Part shown: piece after piece, positions 45,840 to 58,529 of the stretch
Numbering within the stretch: the first letter of the stretch is position 1
Layout: each line of letters opens with the position of its first letter
Assembly (NCBI GenBank): GCA_900660155.1
Contig: CABFPE010000445.1
Coordinates: 555,866-619,865 of the forward strand
DNA: 64,000 nt
Source of the DNA: Hofstenia miamia
Lineage: Eukaryota; Xenacoelomorpha; Acoela; Hofsteniidae
Direction of reading: 5' to 3'
The notes under the pieces: model-generated
What the model was told of the DNA's origin: nothing
The model's database searches: none
What the model saw: the letters and a program-made list of their open reading frames with translations, nothing else
Made by a program: the position numbers and the translations under genes

Positions 45840-48800
45840 TATGAGTGCTTCGTTTCTGTCGAAATTACTGAAAAGAAATTTGATCATATCAATTGGAAAT
45901 TTGAATTTGAAATGTTTTAAATTCAACAGAAAGGGATGAATGATAAATGGAAATATTTTAATTTGACATATAAATGTCGCATTATGAACTTGAAAGGGTG
46001 TAGTGCTGGGTTTGTTTCCTTAATTAGTTTTCTCCTCATCCTAAGATGTATGATTAATAAAGAACCTCTTGTCAAAGTTGTATGAGATTCTCAAAGTAAA
46101 GTGTTTATACAGCATGATACTTAGCATAAACTTCTGCACACACCCATTGCCTAGGAGAGACTTTGAATATTCTTAAGTCTATTAGAGTGAAAAATTCCTT
46201 TATAATTCCAGCGGTCTAAATAAATTCGCTCATTTAATATTCCTTGAGAGTCTGTGTTTGTTTAATCTTAGTTCTACTTCCGTCCAATTTACTAAATTCT
46301 CTGACATCTGCCTTAATACACTTTGATCTTTTTATTTTGTATGATTCTTTTGAAATAAATTATAAAATTCACCAAACAAAGTTTCACAGCTCTTCAAGAC
46401 TTTAATTTATATAATGCAAATAATCAAATCTTAGCTTTTTGGCGGAACGCTGTAACTTCAATTTGTTACTTTTAGTAGTACACATGATAGCATATCACAT
46501 AAGTGGGCACTAGGGGTCAATGTAGAAAGTTTTTTCAATCGAACTTCGTGCTAAAATATAAGGTTTTTTATACACTTATAAAAGTCATTTGTTAAAATAC
46601 TTTATTTCACGATTGTATGTAAAACTTGGTTTTGTTGAGGCTCGCATATCCAGTTTTCCTCCATGAATGCCAGCATTATTCTGGGCGATTTTCTTATTTT
46701 TTGGTTAAATTCCTTAGAACTATCCCCAAAGTGTTAATTAAGTCAACATGAATGCTTTTCTTGTCACTAATTCTGAAGTTTGAAATTCTTGGGAAACTGC
46801 TTGAGTAGGAGTCATTGATTATTTTTCTCTTGGTTTCTACAAGTGTGTACTGACGTATAACGTGTTTCATCTGTTGTACCGCCGACTGCGACACAGTTGT
46901 TTTATTGATTGGTCAAACATGCCTTTTGAAGAAACAATCATTTAAACATTTGATAAATATTTTAAAGCAAAACGCGCGAAGCGAATTTTGAAAACAACTT
47001 CAATTATCGATTTATATACAATGAAAAAGTTGCACAATTATTACGGCGAAATAATTTTCGGTATGTTGAAAACTACTAGAGTTTATTAGTTTTAACACTT
47101 GATTACAATTTCGTAGCGTGTTTAGAAATCGCTTTATTTGATATTTCGTGGTGTTGGTACAAAATAATACCAACCGAATTGTTACAAATTTCTGAACACA
47201 AACTTAATTAGTATATTCTTTATTCCTATATTTATTAATGTTGTCTTGAGGCGCAATTTGAATGTCATCGGAAAGTTTGATCTAAAAGTTACCAATTAAT
47301 CACTCAATATCAAGTTTAATTTACAATCGTTTATAACATTTTTGCAATGCCCACCGAACTATAGTCCACTCGCTCTTTTTGTTAATTCTGGAAGTCCATT
47401 GCTCATATTACCATCACTGAAATCTGGAGCTTTTTGTAAACACGTCCAGTGATCCTGAATTCTCGTCTCAAACCTAAGGCTCTTCCAACACTCTCATTGG
47501 TTATTGATAAAATCATGATTATAATTCAATTGGTTATTATCCCTTAATTATTATTAAACTAGTAAAAGTAGTTGATATCAACTTTACATTGAAAGTATGC
47601 GCTTAGTTGATTTTGAACAATTTTAGCGGTTTGGTGTCACACGCTTCATTGATTTTCCTGCAATCAATTAATGCTAAATTTGTTTTTACTGTAACTGTCA
47701 GATTGTTTTACCATGACTTTAAAGTTTCACCACATTTTGACATATCGTTATCCCCATGAGAGGATTTTTCTCACAATTCACCAATTTTCTAATGAAGCAC
47801 CATCGTTCATTACTTACTGATCATGCCCATAGTTTAGTTTGTAAGTGTAGGTATAATGAATCTTTAATCCAAAGTTTGCTACCTTGAAATTTACCATTTA
47901 ATAAATACACTTTAACACATTTTTCCGAGGCCAGTTTTAAGAGAACATTAATATCCATGTTTGAAACTGAATAGCCATTCTTATGAAATTGCCATTGATT
48001 ATAATTATTACCGGTACTTATATGATCTGCCAAATAACCTTAATGTTTCTAGTCTTAATACCTTAAAGTGTGAATTTCGCTTTCATCTCGCCAAGCCGAT
48101 TCTATTTATTGTTACACACTAATTTCTATATTTTTCGACAGGATGTTTTCAATTCATCAGCATAGTTGATGTCAAAATCGCTAGTTTTACCTCCTGAATG
48201 TATCTGACAGCATTGAAATTGATACTGCTATGGAGTTAATTTTAGTCCAAGAGATGTGTGGATGCTTGTTATGAGACTTTTTCCATTGGTTTGTGTGCAC
48301 TCAGTACTATCGTAGAAATACTTCACGATTTCCAGTGATGAAGATGAGAATGTGTGAATGTCTTCGGATCCGTTTAATGTCCATTTTCAGAAATAGACTA
48401 TTGGAAGAACCATTATTTTAATAATATACTAAAAATTAATATATAGTAAAACCGTTTAGTTCATTCGCCATTTCAAAAAAATTGAATGTTTTTTTAAATT
48501 TAATATTCATATGAAATGTTGTCGCGTGGCTGTAATGGTGCAGACATTTCCAGTACTTTCCTAGCAAAGTAGCATAATTGCGTTTCTTTTAAATGATGTC
48601 TGCTATCCTTGGATTTAATTCACTTCATTGTTAAGATACTAATGTAAATTGAGTGGCTGTAAGGACAAATCTTAAGCTAGAAGAGTTGGCAGAGTTGCTG
48701 CATGGTAATGGATTACAGAACAATTAACTCAATGCATACATCAATAGCAGAATTCCTCAACTATCAATGATATGAATTAAATTGATCCAAAAATGTTCAT

Positions 48801-50880
48801 TATTAAATTCTGGTTTTTATTAAATGTATGAAAAGAATTTTCAATGTAATTCTCCCAAATATTCATTTTAAGAATGCAGTATTTTTCGTTTTTTACGTAG
48901 TTTGCAATGATGAAGATATACATTCAGATTCTCATGCTAGTATTTTAATAATGGTTATTTGAATTGAGTGTCGTCACAGCCAGGGCCGTTCAAAAATTAT
49001 TTTTTAAAAACCAATCAATTAAAATGATATTGCAAGCGAAGAAAATGTAATTTTCAATGTAAGCATACATTTCATATTGTCTTGACGACACATATAACTT
49101 GGCGCAAGTGTATTGCTATATTAGAAACTTATTATGTGAACTAGTTGGGTTGCATCAAACTGTTTGCCTTGTACGAATTATGAGTACACGGTGTTGCATC
49201 ACAACATGGGATTCGAAATACTATGGAAGATATACAAGTTTTGAGCTAAAATTTTATGAAATATCTGGAACAATTAATTGCAATTAATTCCTTTGCAACA
49301 ATCAATTGATAATTGAACACTCAATTAATTTGAGTGCAATTTAATTGTAATGTAATTTTGAACACTCACGGCTAACAGCTGCAAAAATGTTGGTAAGTAA
49401 TAAATATAATTCATTCTGTATACTATATTACAATTTTTAATTGACATCACAAGTGTCGTTAGTAAATTCATCATACTGGGAAAGAGTACAGCCAACATTT
49501 TCATTTATATAATTCTCAATCTAATGCAAATGCTTATTTAGAAATTTTGTTTTGTTCTGTATTTTATGGTATGCAATAAATTGCTTTGCATAGTAGTAGT
49601 AGCATATATTGTGCATTGAAATATCCAAGATTTAATTTACTTCACATGGCCTGATCTGTTTGATTCCCTATTCATGTTTCAACTTCGGAAATGTGTTATA
49701 AATGAGTTGTGGAATTTGCTTATTTTGTTTGTTATAGTCCTCAAATACAAGAGTTTAATTATATTCAGGCTCTGTTAGTCAATATTTTTGAAAATACAAA
49801 AACTTCTTCATTCATTTGTGCTGGTGTTTTATGTTTCGTTCTGGCACAGAGAATTCATTACTTGTAAAGTCTTTGAATTTCTTTTGAGTGTTTGTCTCCT
49901 TTTTATTTTTTGCTTAGATGTCGTCTTCGTCCTATAAATCAATTACTTTTATTAATTCATGGAACGTGTCGACAAAATGTTTTACACCATCGCAGAACGA
50001 AAGAATTTAATACGAGATTGACAGGCATGTGGAATAAGCAGTGTTAATAAACTCTCAAAGCATTTTCTCATATGTATTTATTTATATTTTATGCACCATT
50101 AATACGCCTAACAAAATGCCACCACCAAAAATTGGTGATCGTTTCAAAATCTTGAACTCAATCGATGGCTATATTTATTCTATATTAATACCAAATACAA
50201 ACACACTACCACCAGTGGTGTTGAGGCAATGGATTAGTATGCAATTTCTGCAACACAAATCTCCAATCCAATGCAACTAAAGAATTTGGCGCACTATCTA
50301 ATCATGCGAATAAACTGGTTTTATCGAGTACCTAAATTGTTTTGCCAGGTTTGACACTTTCATCATCAACCGAGTGGCTTATCAACGTGTTAAACAAGTG
50401 TACCAACTGATTACAGCTCATTATGAAGGTAATTTATTCCGCAGTGCTTAAATTTCCAGCCAACAGCGTTTCCCTCATCCAAAGGCTTAAGGCGACTTCG
50501 ATTCGCTTCTTTATCACAAAGGCTCAGTTAGGAAGTTTATACACTCTATTTCCAAAATTAGGCGGTGCTTCCTTCCAAAACGCCCTCATATGCTGCGAGT
50601 GTTACTATAATTTACATTAGATGTGAGGTATAATCAATTGATGCTTTAATTATAGATAGCGGTGACAGACCGCGAACTGATTGTCGCGTGTGAATTGTTT
50701 ACTTTGTCAGAAATTGTGCATGTATTCTGCTGGTGAAAATGTAAATATTTTGTCTAGTTAGGTTGATAAATTTATTTATCAATTTTTATTTCCGAAAATG
50801 CAGCGGTCGCTTTTAAGGTTGGTAAATCCTCATTTTCATTACGTTTAATAATTGGATTTCTGCCGTTTTTATTTTTCCAT
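45840..50880. other. AT-rich non-coding stretch
   Basis: About 5 kb without a recognised gene or transposon. A patch of AATTAATTG-type palindromes lies near 49270-49360. Confidence 0.4.
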
Positions 50881-50891
50881 ATCTGAACAAA

Positions 50892-51288
50892 CCAGAGTTG
50901 TAACCGGGCTGAAGAACTAGGAATAAAATGGACCGGGCTTAGGTATGAAAATTCTGCACAACAGGACTATAATTGTTCAAAAGTTTATCAATAAATATAC
51001 ATTATTTCTCTTACATTATAATATTATATCAACTAATCTATTCAATTGACTAATTATACATCAAAAAGTGAATCCACGGTGACAAGAATTACAGTTAACT
51101 CAAACATTGTCTTAGTAATAGCATGCGCCAATCAATTTCATTTATTTACAAAAATATTAAAATGGTTTTATAAATGACGAGCCCGGGTCAGGCTTGGCCC
51201 TGAATGTTACCAATTGCACTGGGCCGAGCTGGGCTTGGGTTATAGCTTAGAGCGACTGGGCTTGAAATCACGACGGTTACAACTTTGG
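50892..51288. mobile_element. MITE-like element, 397 bp
   Basis: CCAGAGTTGTAACCG at the left and the reverse complement of CCAAAGTTGTAACCG at the right differ at one base. Subterminal blocks are unusually GC-rich for the region (repeated GGGCTTG/GGGCT motifs). No clear target duplication. Confidence 0.55.
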
Positions 51289-51289
51289 A

Positions 51290-54200
51290 ATAAACCAAAA
51301 TACACTTGTTTTTGAATATTCGTCACCAAATGCGATTCTTTTGTAGTGCAAGTTTTTGGAAAACGTGAATCCTAAGTCGCATTAAAACAGTGCATTCGGC
51401 AACGTGCTACATTTTTCCGACATTCGCACGCAGAACTCTATTTATCGCCGGAGCACACATGTTCTTCAGCACAATTTCTTAAAAGCGTGGCAAAATGTTG
51501 CAATTTTCAGTTTTTTATATTTAATAACTGTTCTATATATAAATTGAAATATTGCAGAGCTAATTAGCTGGCAAGTGGTGTTTTCTTTAATATTCCTATA
51601 GATGTGAATCTCGCATTGTATAAAATGTGCGTCTTTTGCTCACAGTGGCAAAGCTTCTCATTTTTATGATTAAATTTCATGATTGTGAAATACTATTTCG
51701 CAGTAAGTGAGTGGATTTCTGAGTGTCAGTGGAATTTTAAATCAATATTTTGCATTAGATTTGGATTATCGCCTTCAGTCAAATTATTGTTGCTTCATTT
51801 ACATTCCCCTAACGCAGAATTTAATGTAGAAACACAAATATTATAAACATGCCATGTTCTGTTGACAATGTGCTAAATATTTGTCCATATCGTTTTCAGC
51901 TTCTTGTGTTAATTTTTCTTCAACTCTGCAATCAAAATTTAAACTGGTTTTCAATTATTTTTTAAAATTGGCCAATTACTTTTTTATTAACTTTCTATTT
52001 ATTAATTAGTTACTAATTAGTTGTAACTAAACGTTCTAATGTAATGTGATTTTAATTAGCAAACAAAGACATACATTTTAGATAAATATGACTCCCGTTT
52101 CTGAGCTATTTATATAAATTTGTTTAACATTATACAGTCTAGTGTCCATTTAAAAGGAGCAATTTTTTTCCGCATCTATGAAAAAAATTTCTCCCTCGCT
52201 ATAAGAAATTTGGAAAATATTAATTATTTTTCTTCGCGAATTCCTATTTGTTTAAAAAAAGTTGGATTCTATCCATACTTAATGGTCACGTAAATATAAC
52301 CTTTAAAGTTGTCCTGTTTCTTGATATGTGAATGGACCTTCCAAACCTATTGAGATGTGCCCTGCGCAAAGTCAGAAGTCGCGGCGTAATAGAGGACAAG
52401 CCTTTATCTTGTGGGGCATTCAGATTTTGGATATCTGTATTAGTTCTTATTATAGTGGTTTAAAAAATTTTCTACGACGATAAAAATTATATAAAATTGC
52501 GACCTTAGCTTACACTGGAAACGATTTCAGGTAGTTAAGTGTAGCGAAATTTTAGTAGGGCTGACATTTACTTTCGTTTGCACAGATAAATTTGATTTAA
52601 ACTGGGTTAATAAATTATTTAAATTAGACGTGTTTGTTCAAACTAATTTAAACAGTTATTATCAATTGAAAAGGACAACAGTAATTGAGGATAATGCGGA
52701 TTAATTCGCAATAAAAACGGCTTGAACCAAGATTTTGGCAGAAATTTTCTTAAAAGCTGCCTTTCATTTTTTCAGCTTCTTTGTTATCGATTGAAGATAA
52801 AACCATTTTTTTATGGTTCTTAATGATAGGTGTTATTGGAATTATATTTTTACCGCGATATTGCATCTTACGCATCTTTCGTTTTTAACTATCAAATGGA
52901 GATTGCTGTGTAGTACCGCTACTAGTTTTCATATTACTATTATCATTATCAGCTAAAATAATGTTGAGTATTTGGCGGACTAATTTCAGAAATGTATGGG
53001 AATATAGCAATGGACAATTAAATAAATACAACAATTGAGAGAGTGGCATGCTTGCTAATTTGTGCCAATTTGTTCTCCGCTTCTTATTTATTCCCAATCC
53101 ATTCATGTTCATTGCAGATCCATCAGTAAAATAAGCCAAAGTACTATTCCAATAAATTATTGTAACATCAGTTTTTAATGGTGAGAGGGAATTTAATAAT
53201 GATTTATTCTGCTCAATTAAATTCATTCGTAGTTTACAACATTTAACGTTTGTTTTTATCTGTTTCATATGTTTTCATTTCATTGCACCACAGTAATTAG
53301 TTCAACATATTTCTGTATTAGCAGAGACATCATTTCTACAAAAGGTTGGTAGGAAGTATATCATGCGGTACTGGGACAAAAAAATTCTCTGTAGGTCTCT
53401 TGATTGGAAAATGTGGGCCTATTTTTGTTTAAAATTCATGGATTCACATTTCGTGTTTAACCATGTTTTTTGGCAATTGTTTTCAACCTTGTTTCTTTCA
53501 ATTGTCCTGCCGTAGTCTTTCACAAGGTGGCTGCGATCATAACAATTATATTCTTTAATTCATTTGAATTTTACTTATGTATGCTTTTTCGGAATATCAA
53601 TAATGGTTTTGTATGAAGCTGTTGTACTTAGTATAAGGATCTTCAGTTCCAGCTAGCCACGTGCTATTCGATTCGGTACTAATTATTTCAGTGGGGACTG
53701 AGAAAGGTATTGGATTAGGACCATAGTTCCAAAAATTAAGATTACCAATTTCAAAATTTTTTTGTGATTTTTATTAAGTTCTGTAAAATAGAAGTTATGT
53801 GCGACTACATGGAAGCATAGAGCCATATCTAATAGGACTGGAAGGAAGGCCATGCTGGCACCAATAAAGTTCTGACCGGCATATACATAAATATCCACGA
53901 GCACGATCAAATATGTATTCAATTGATTAGCAGCTTTGCCATTATAGCATTTGTTTTTATTCTTCGATGTGTTTTTCAATTAAAATTGCATGCAGTGAAT
54001 GACGGTAATTAGTTCGATATTTGAACAGCGACAAACTAACTAACAACATTTAAAACACTTTCTAATTAACGGTGGCGTCATTGAGTTGGCAAATTGCAAT
54101 TACGCCTTGCAGGGACTTCATCTGCTTAATTTCATTCAGGCCTTTGTCATTCATTATTCCGCATTCTGAATGAGAAAGTTTTTAATTTGCCGTTCACTTC

Positions 54201-54520
54201 TCAAACCGCTTTTCAAACGGATATGTAATGCCAATTATGTTTGATTAACTCTATGAACTTTGCGCCGATATTAGCGTGCTTCCTTAATTAAAATTTAATC
54301 TTTATTCATTTATTCCATCCAAAATGCGCAATGATTTCTCAATTTTCTGCACAAATATTTGAACGTCTGGAGCATTTTTTAATCTATCACACGGACTTTC
54401 CTATCTAAACGTCATCAACTGGTCAGTCTCTGTGGAATGAGATCATCAAACCTCTTGAACTTATGTGCAAGTTTGTTTTTGGACCTTTTCACCTGATATG
54501 TAATTGTCTTGTTTTAGTAT
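51290..54520. other. AT-rich non-coding stretch
   Basis: No supported gene. A minus-strand hydrophobic frame at 53683-53979 is discussed among rejected items. Confidence 0.4.
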
Positions 54521-54528
54521 GATTTTTA

Positions 54529-55403
54529 GTAGGGAGGATGGGGTATAACGGGATAGTTATGACGACTGCTTTGAAAATACTATTTAAGCGGTTTTCTATG
54601 ACTGACAAATACCTTCGTGAATCACAAATTACATAAAATTTTCATATCAGATAAGCATTTTACTTCAGTTTATTATTAACTATAGTATTTTTTGAAATAT
54701 ATTTTTTCCCTAAATTTTCCGTTTTGCCCCGTCGGTGGTGCAAAATAGTACGAAAATAAAAAAATCAATATCTGTATTTAAGACGTCTTTAATTTGAATA
54801 GCATATCATAGCATTTTATATGCATATTACACTGATATAATTCAGTGCATGTAGGTTCGTACAGTATATAATTACATGCAATTTGTTAAAATTCGAGGCA
54901 TGAACAGCAGTCTATACAAATTTTGACGAAGGTAAGCAAATCATCAGTTTCTGATAAATTGCTGCACAAAGCATCAGCCCATAAAGAACGTACCTCGCTC
55001 TTTTTTCTGGACAACTCTGTGAAAAAATTTAACTTTCTGTTTTGCCTCACTCTACGTTATGAGCATTTTGTGACATTTATTATACAAAATATTATCTTCA
55101 ATTGATTACACATTAAAGTTAATGTTTTGAGTAATTTATAAACAGCAATGAACATTCAGTTTCTCACAGATGGCGGACAACTACTATATGCTGACGTCTC
55201 CTTCAAGTCAAGTTTTTAGAAAATCTCCGCAAACCTCTCACAGTTCTAGCACCCACTGCAATCTGAAACATGTTTGGCTGTTTATCGATAGTTGATGGTC
55301 GTATCAAACAACATTGTCAGTCAGCTGCTACATCAAGCCCATTTCTTGCAAATGAAGTTTCCTATTTTACCCCACTATCCCATTTTAACTCACCCTAACC
55401 TAC
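54529..55403. mobile_element. Non-autonomous DNA transposon with TTA flanks, 875 bp
   Basis: The left end GTAGGGAGGATGGGGTATAA and the right end (reverse strand GTAGGTTAGGGTGAGTTAAA) share an imperfect inverted repeat continuing to GGGATAGT. TTA lies on both sides, fitting PIF/Harbinger (TWA) targets; a TA-targeting Tc1/mariner origin is also possible. No transposase frame is visible. Confidence 0.5.
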
Positions 55404-55409
55404 TTACTG

Positions 55410-57000
55410 TAGAATAAACCCTCAGTACCGATACACATTTGTCGAAATAGTTTTGGACAATACATTGCTTTGTAGTATACGAAGTTGTTTTCGTCCACCA
55501 TTTCCTAATTTCGAACGTTAACTTTCAAAGTTCAAAGCGGGCTGGGCTTTGTCATTGGGCTTAGCCGTTTTTCATTTCAGTTCGGATTCATTTTGGTATC
55601 AGGTCGATTTTACATTCATTTTTCGATGTCATATTTATAATATTGAACCCCCTGGCCCTAGTTTGCAGATTGAGCTTATCTCATAATTTAGTCACAGCGT
55701 TACGAAGCTATTGCATTAAAATGTTAAATATTTTCAAAACGTATGCCTCTAAAAAAGTGACCTCAACCGCCATTTCGCGCTTCATGGGAGAATGGCATTT
55801 TCAGTAAACACCTTGCTTCAACGCTTTTAATGGTTGATGTAATTAATAGTAAAAATTCATATCTGTGTCGCTTCGCGCTGTTTAATAATGCAAGAGGCAG
55901 TGGAAAATGTTTAATTGCGTTTTCCTCAACCTTAGCACCTGTAAACCAAATTTATTTGATGTTGGGAATGACGACTGTTCATTAAATTACATTTAGTTGT
56001 ATGCTTATAGCACAGACGCCCCAAGGCCATCTCCATGCATCGTTTTCATTATCCTCCATTGTTACACAATCGCATTCCCATCCATGGGCGCATGGATAAT
56101 AAAAGAAATTAATGAATTTAAATTTTTATTGTTCAACCGCATCTGGCGAACATCTTCAATTTTGCTGTTCTCTCGTTCAGTAATAAGGCAGTGTGACGCT
56201 TTCTTTATTTACAAAAAATCAATAGTTACAATACAAGTAAATTTTTTAGTTTAAAATCATGGTTTTTTTTAAAATTGGTGATTCTCACATTCATGTAACA
56301 ATCTATATAAAAATGTCCATGCATGAAAATGTATTTCAATACATACCTATCACATATTGGAAATTTTTTGAATTAATTTATCTACCACCTGCATATAGGT
56401 TTTAATTATGATTTGATACGTATGAATAGAATATCCATGAATATTTTCATTTATATCCTTAGAAATATTTAAGTTTAAAATTAGTGACGTTTTTTCAAAA
56501 TGAAATGACTAGATCTATAAGAAGCGCTGTTTTTAACTCATTGCTTAGAATGATATTTATAATCTTCAGAGTAAAATGAGAAAGAAAATGTCAATGACAT
56601 TGTGAGTACATTGAGTAAGAATGAAGAAACTAATATGAATTTGGGTAACAGAAAAAAATAAATTTGATAAATATTTTATTGATATAATGTATAGGTGATT
56701 ACCAGAGGTTAGTAATTATATGATGCAAGACGCTTCCTAGTTATCGGTTTATGCATGCTCCATATATAATATTGAGGGTAATACATCCACTTATTTTCGT
56801 TATTTTTTAAAAAACATTTTCATTTGAATTGTGGTGGGTATATTATAGCATGGGTGACGTTGCGGTTCAAATCTTCTCACCTCCCAGACCCTATTCAATA
56901 GCAATGGCTAAAAGTCATATCTGAATCATCATAAATTAAGGTGAGAACTCAATTACAAAAAAGTTGCTTTGAGTTGATGCACCAAGTAATAATATTAAAA
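55410..57000. other. AT-rich non-coding stretch
   Basis: Nothing supported beyond short chance frames. Confidence 0.4.
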
Positions 57001-57029
57001 TTCATTTGCGAATTTTTCTCTAATTTTTT

Positions 57030-57250
57030 TGCAAGAGCGAAAGTGTACCTTGGTACGCTTTCGACCCTACAATATTAGCTTTTAGTACTCGAAGATTCCC
57101 ATCGAGATTTCATATTTGTTGTAGACAATTCATTAGCGCATTTCTTTGGGATTAATTTACGAAATTATATTTTTCTATTAATTCATTTAAGAGAATTCAA
57201 AGCTCGTCTTTTTCGGTATCTAGTGAATGCATTTATTTATTTATCGCAGC
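57030..57250 (+). repeat. Hairpin-bearing dispersed repeat, copy 1
   Basis: A palindrome at 57038-57063 (CGAAAGTGTACC, TT, GGTACGCTTTCG) is followed by ACCCTACAATATTAGCTTTT and, after about 130 bp, GTATCTAGTGAATG. It aligns with copy 2 near 58381-58520, apart from about 75 extra bases here. Confidence 0.5.
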
Positions 57251-58020
57251 TTCTTAGTCATTCTCGGAATATAAAAACCTTCCTAATTCTTGGTTTTTCG
57301 TTAGCCTGAATATTACCCGCCATTTTTTGCGGATGTGTGGACTGTCTCGACATGATTATTTAAGGCTAGTAAGATGAAATGTGCTCTCTTGGGATTATCG
57401 AGTATTGCTTTCATTTAAATTCTATACTTTAAGCATTTCAATCCTACCCTATAACAGTATGTAAATACGAAGAGTAACATTTTCATTCTCGTGACTCATC
57501 TTTGCAGGTGTTGTTTTAGACTTTGCTGTTGCAATATATCGGTCCTTTTTCGTGGCGCAATTTTTTAAGAGGAGCGGAATGTTATCTTGAATCTGTAATA
57601 GCGCATTTACTCTGTAAAATAAAAGGAAGTAGTGCTCTTAAGTTTCGACTGTTTTAATATCAAATTTATTTTTCTTTAAAGCTTCTCTTTTATCTTATTT
57701 TCATCAACTTTGTATGAAAAATATTTGCTACAAAAATGTTTTCCCTTTTAGCCGGCTGCCTCATCACGCAATCAATCATACAGTCCATTGCACGCATTTA
57801 CATCAATCATTCTGATTTCCCTCTTCAGGAATTCTTAGCACAGTTTCGATTTATTGCAATGCAATATCTATACATCATTACCGTTATTGATATATTTTGA
57901 TATATATATATTGAATTGAATGGACCGCTGCTAATTTTTAGAATGCGAATACTGAGGTTTGGGCCAAAAGGCTAACCTTTAAAATTTAAATGCAAACGAG
58001 GTGAAACTAAAACTGTGATT

Positions 58021-58270
58021 GACTTGTCAACGAGCCGAAATTTTTGAGCTCGTTTCGTCTCCGCTCGTTTGACTTTTTATTATTTAATAAACATTTTAAA
58101 ATAAAATTATAAAAAATTGTATTGAATGAAAATAGGAAAAAATCTGCTTAAAACAATTAAAAAGCTGAACTATAAATTTGTTTGACTTAATAAAAGCTCG
58201 TTTTGTGTTCGTTATATATCCAATGCAGTACTCAAGCTCGACTCAGCTCGGCTCGGCTCGTTGACAAGTC
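58021..58270. mobile_element. 250-bp MITE with perfect 18-bp TIRs
   Basis: GACTTGTCAACGAGCCGA at 58021-58038 recurs as an exact reverse complement at 58253-58270. Subterminal sequence has several GCTCG motifs at both ends. No target duplication is obvious. Non-coding; superfamily unknown. Confidence 0.7.
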
Positions 58271-58380
58271 TGTTGTGACTGAATATTCGTCAACTATACA
58301 GGTGAACCTGACAATCAGGCAATTTCGTTTGAGATTTCCTAATATATTTCATTAAAAAATTAACTATTATCTAAATTTTT

Positions 58381-58520
58381 CTAGAGGGCGAAAAGGCTCC
58401 TCGGCCCCTTTAACCCCTAGAATATTTGCTTTCACTGCGTAGATTTTTCCTTCGAGCTTTTGGCTTGAAATTCTCAGAGCTTGTGTTTTTGTGTATCTAG
58501 TGAATGGATTTATTCGTTAT
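58381..58520 (+). repeat. Hairpin-bearing dispersed repeat, copy 2
   Basis: CTAGAGGGCGAAAAGG and CCCCTTTAACCCCTAG form an imperfect stem, followed by AATATTTGCTTTCACTG and GTATCTAGTGAATGGATTTA. It is the counterpart of copy 1 about 1.35 kb upstream. Confidence 0.5.
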
Positions 58521-58529
58521 TATGGATAA

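Noticed and set aside
52885-53268. Minus-strand 127-codon frame
   Set aside because: No domain, low-complexity Asn/Ser/Leu composition and no splice or start context; likely chance.
53683-53979. Minus-strand hydrophobic 98-codon frame, reminiscent of an insect chemoreceptor segment
   Set aside because: Hydrophobic runs arise easily in AT-rich DNA, and no conserved receptor motif or neighbouring exon with matching phase was found.
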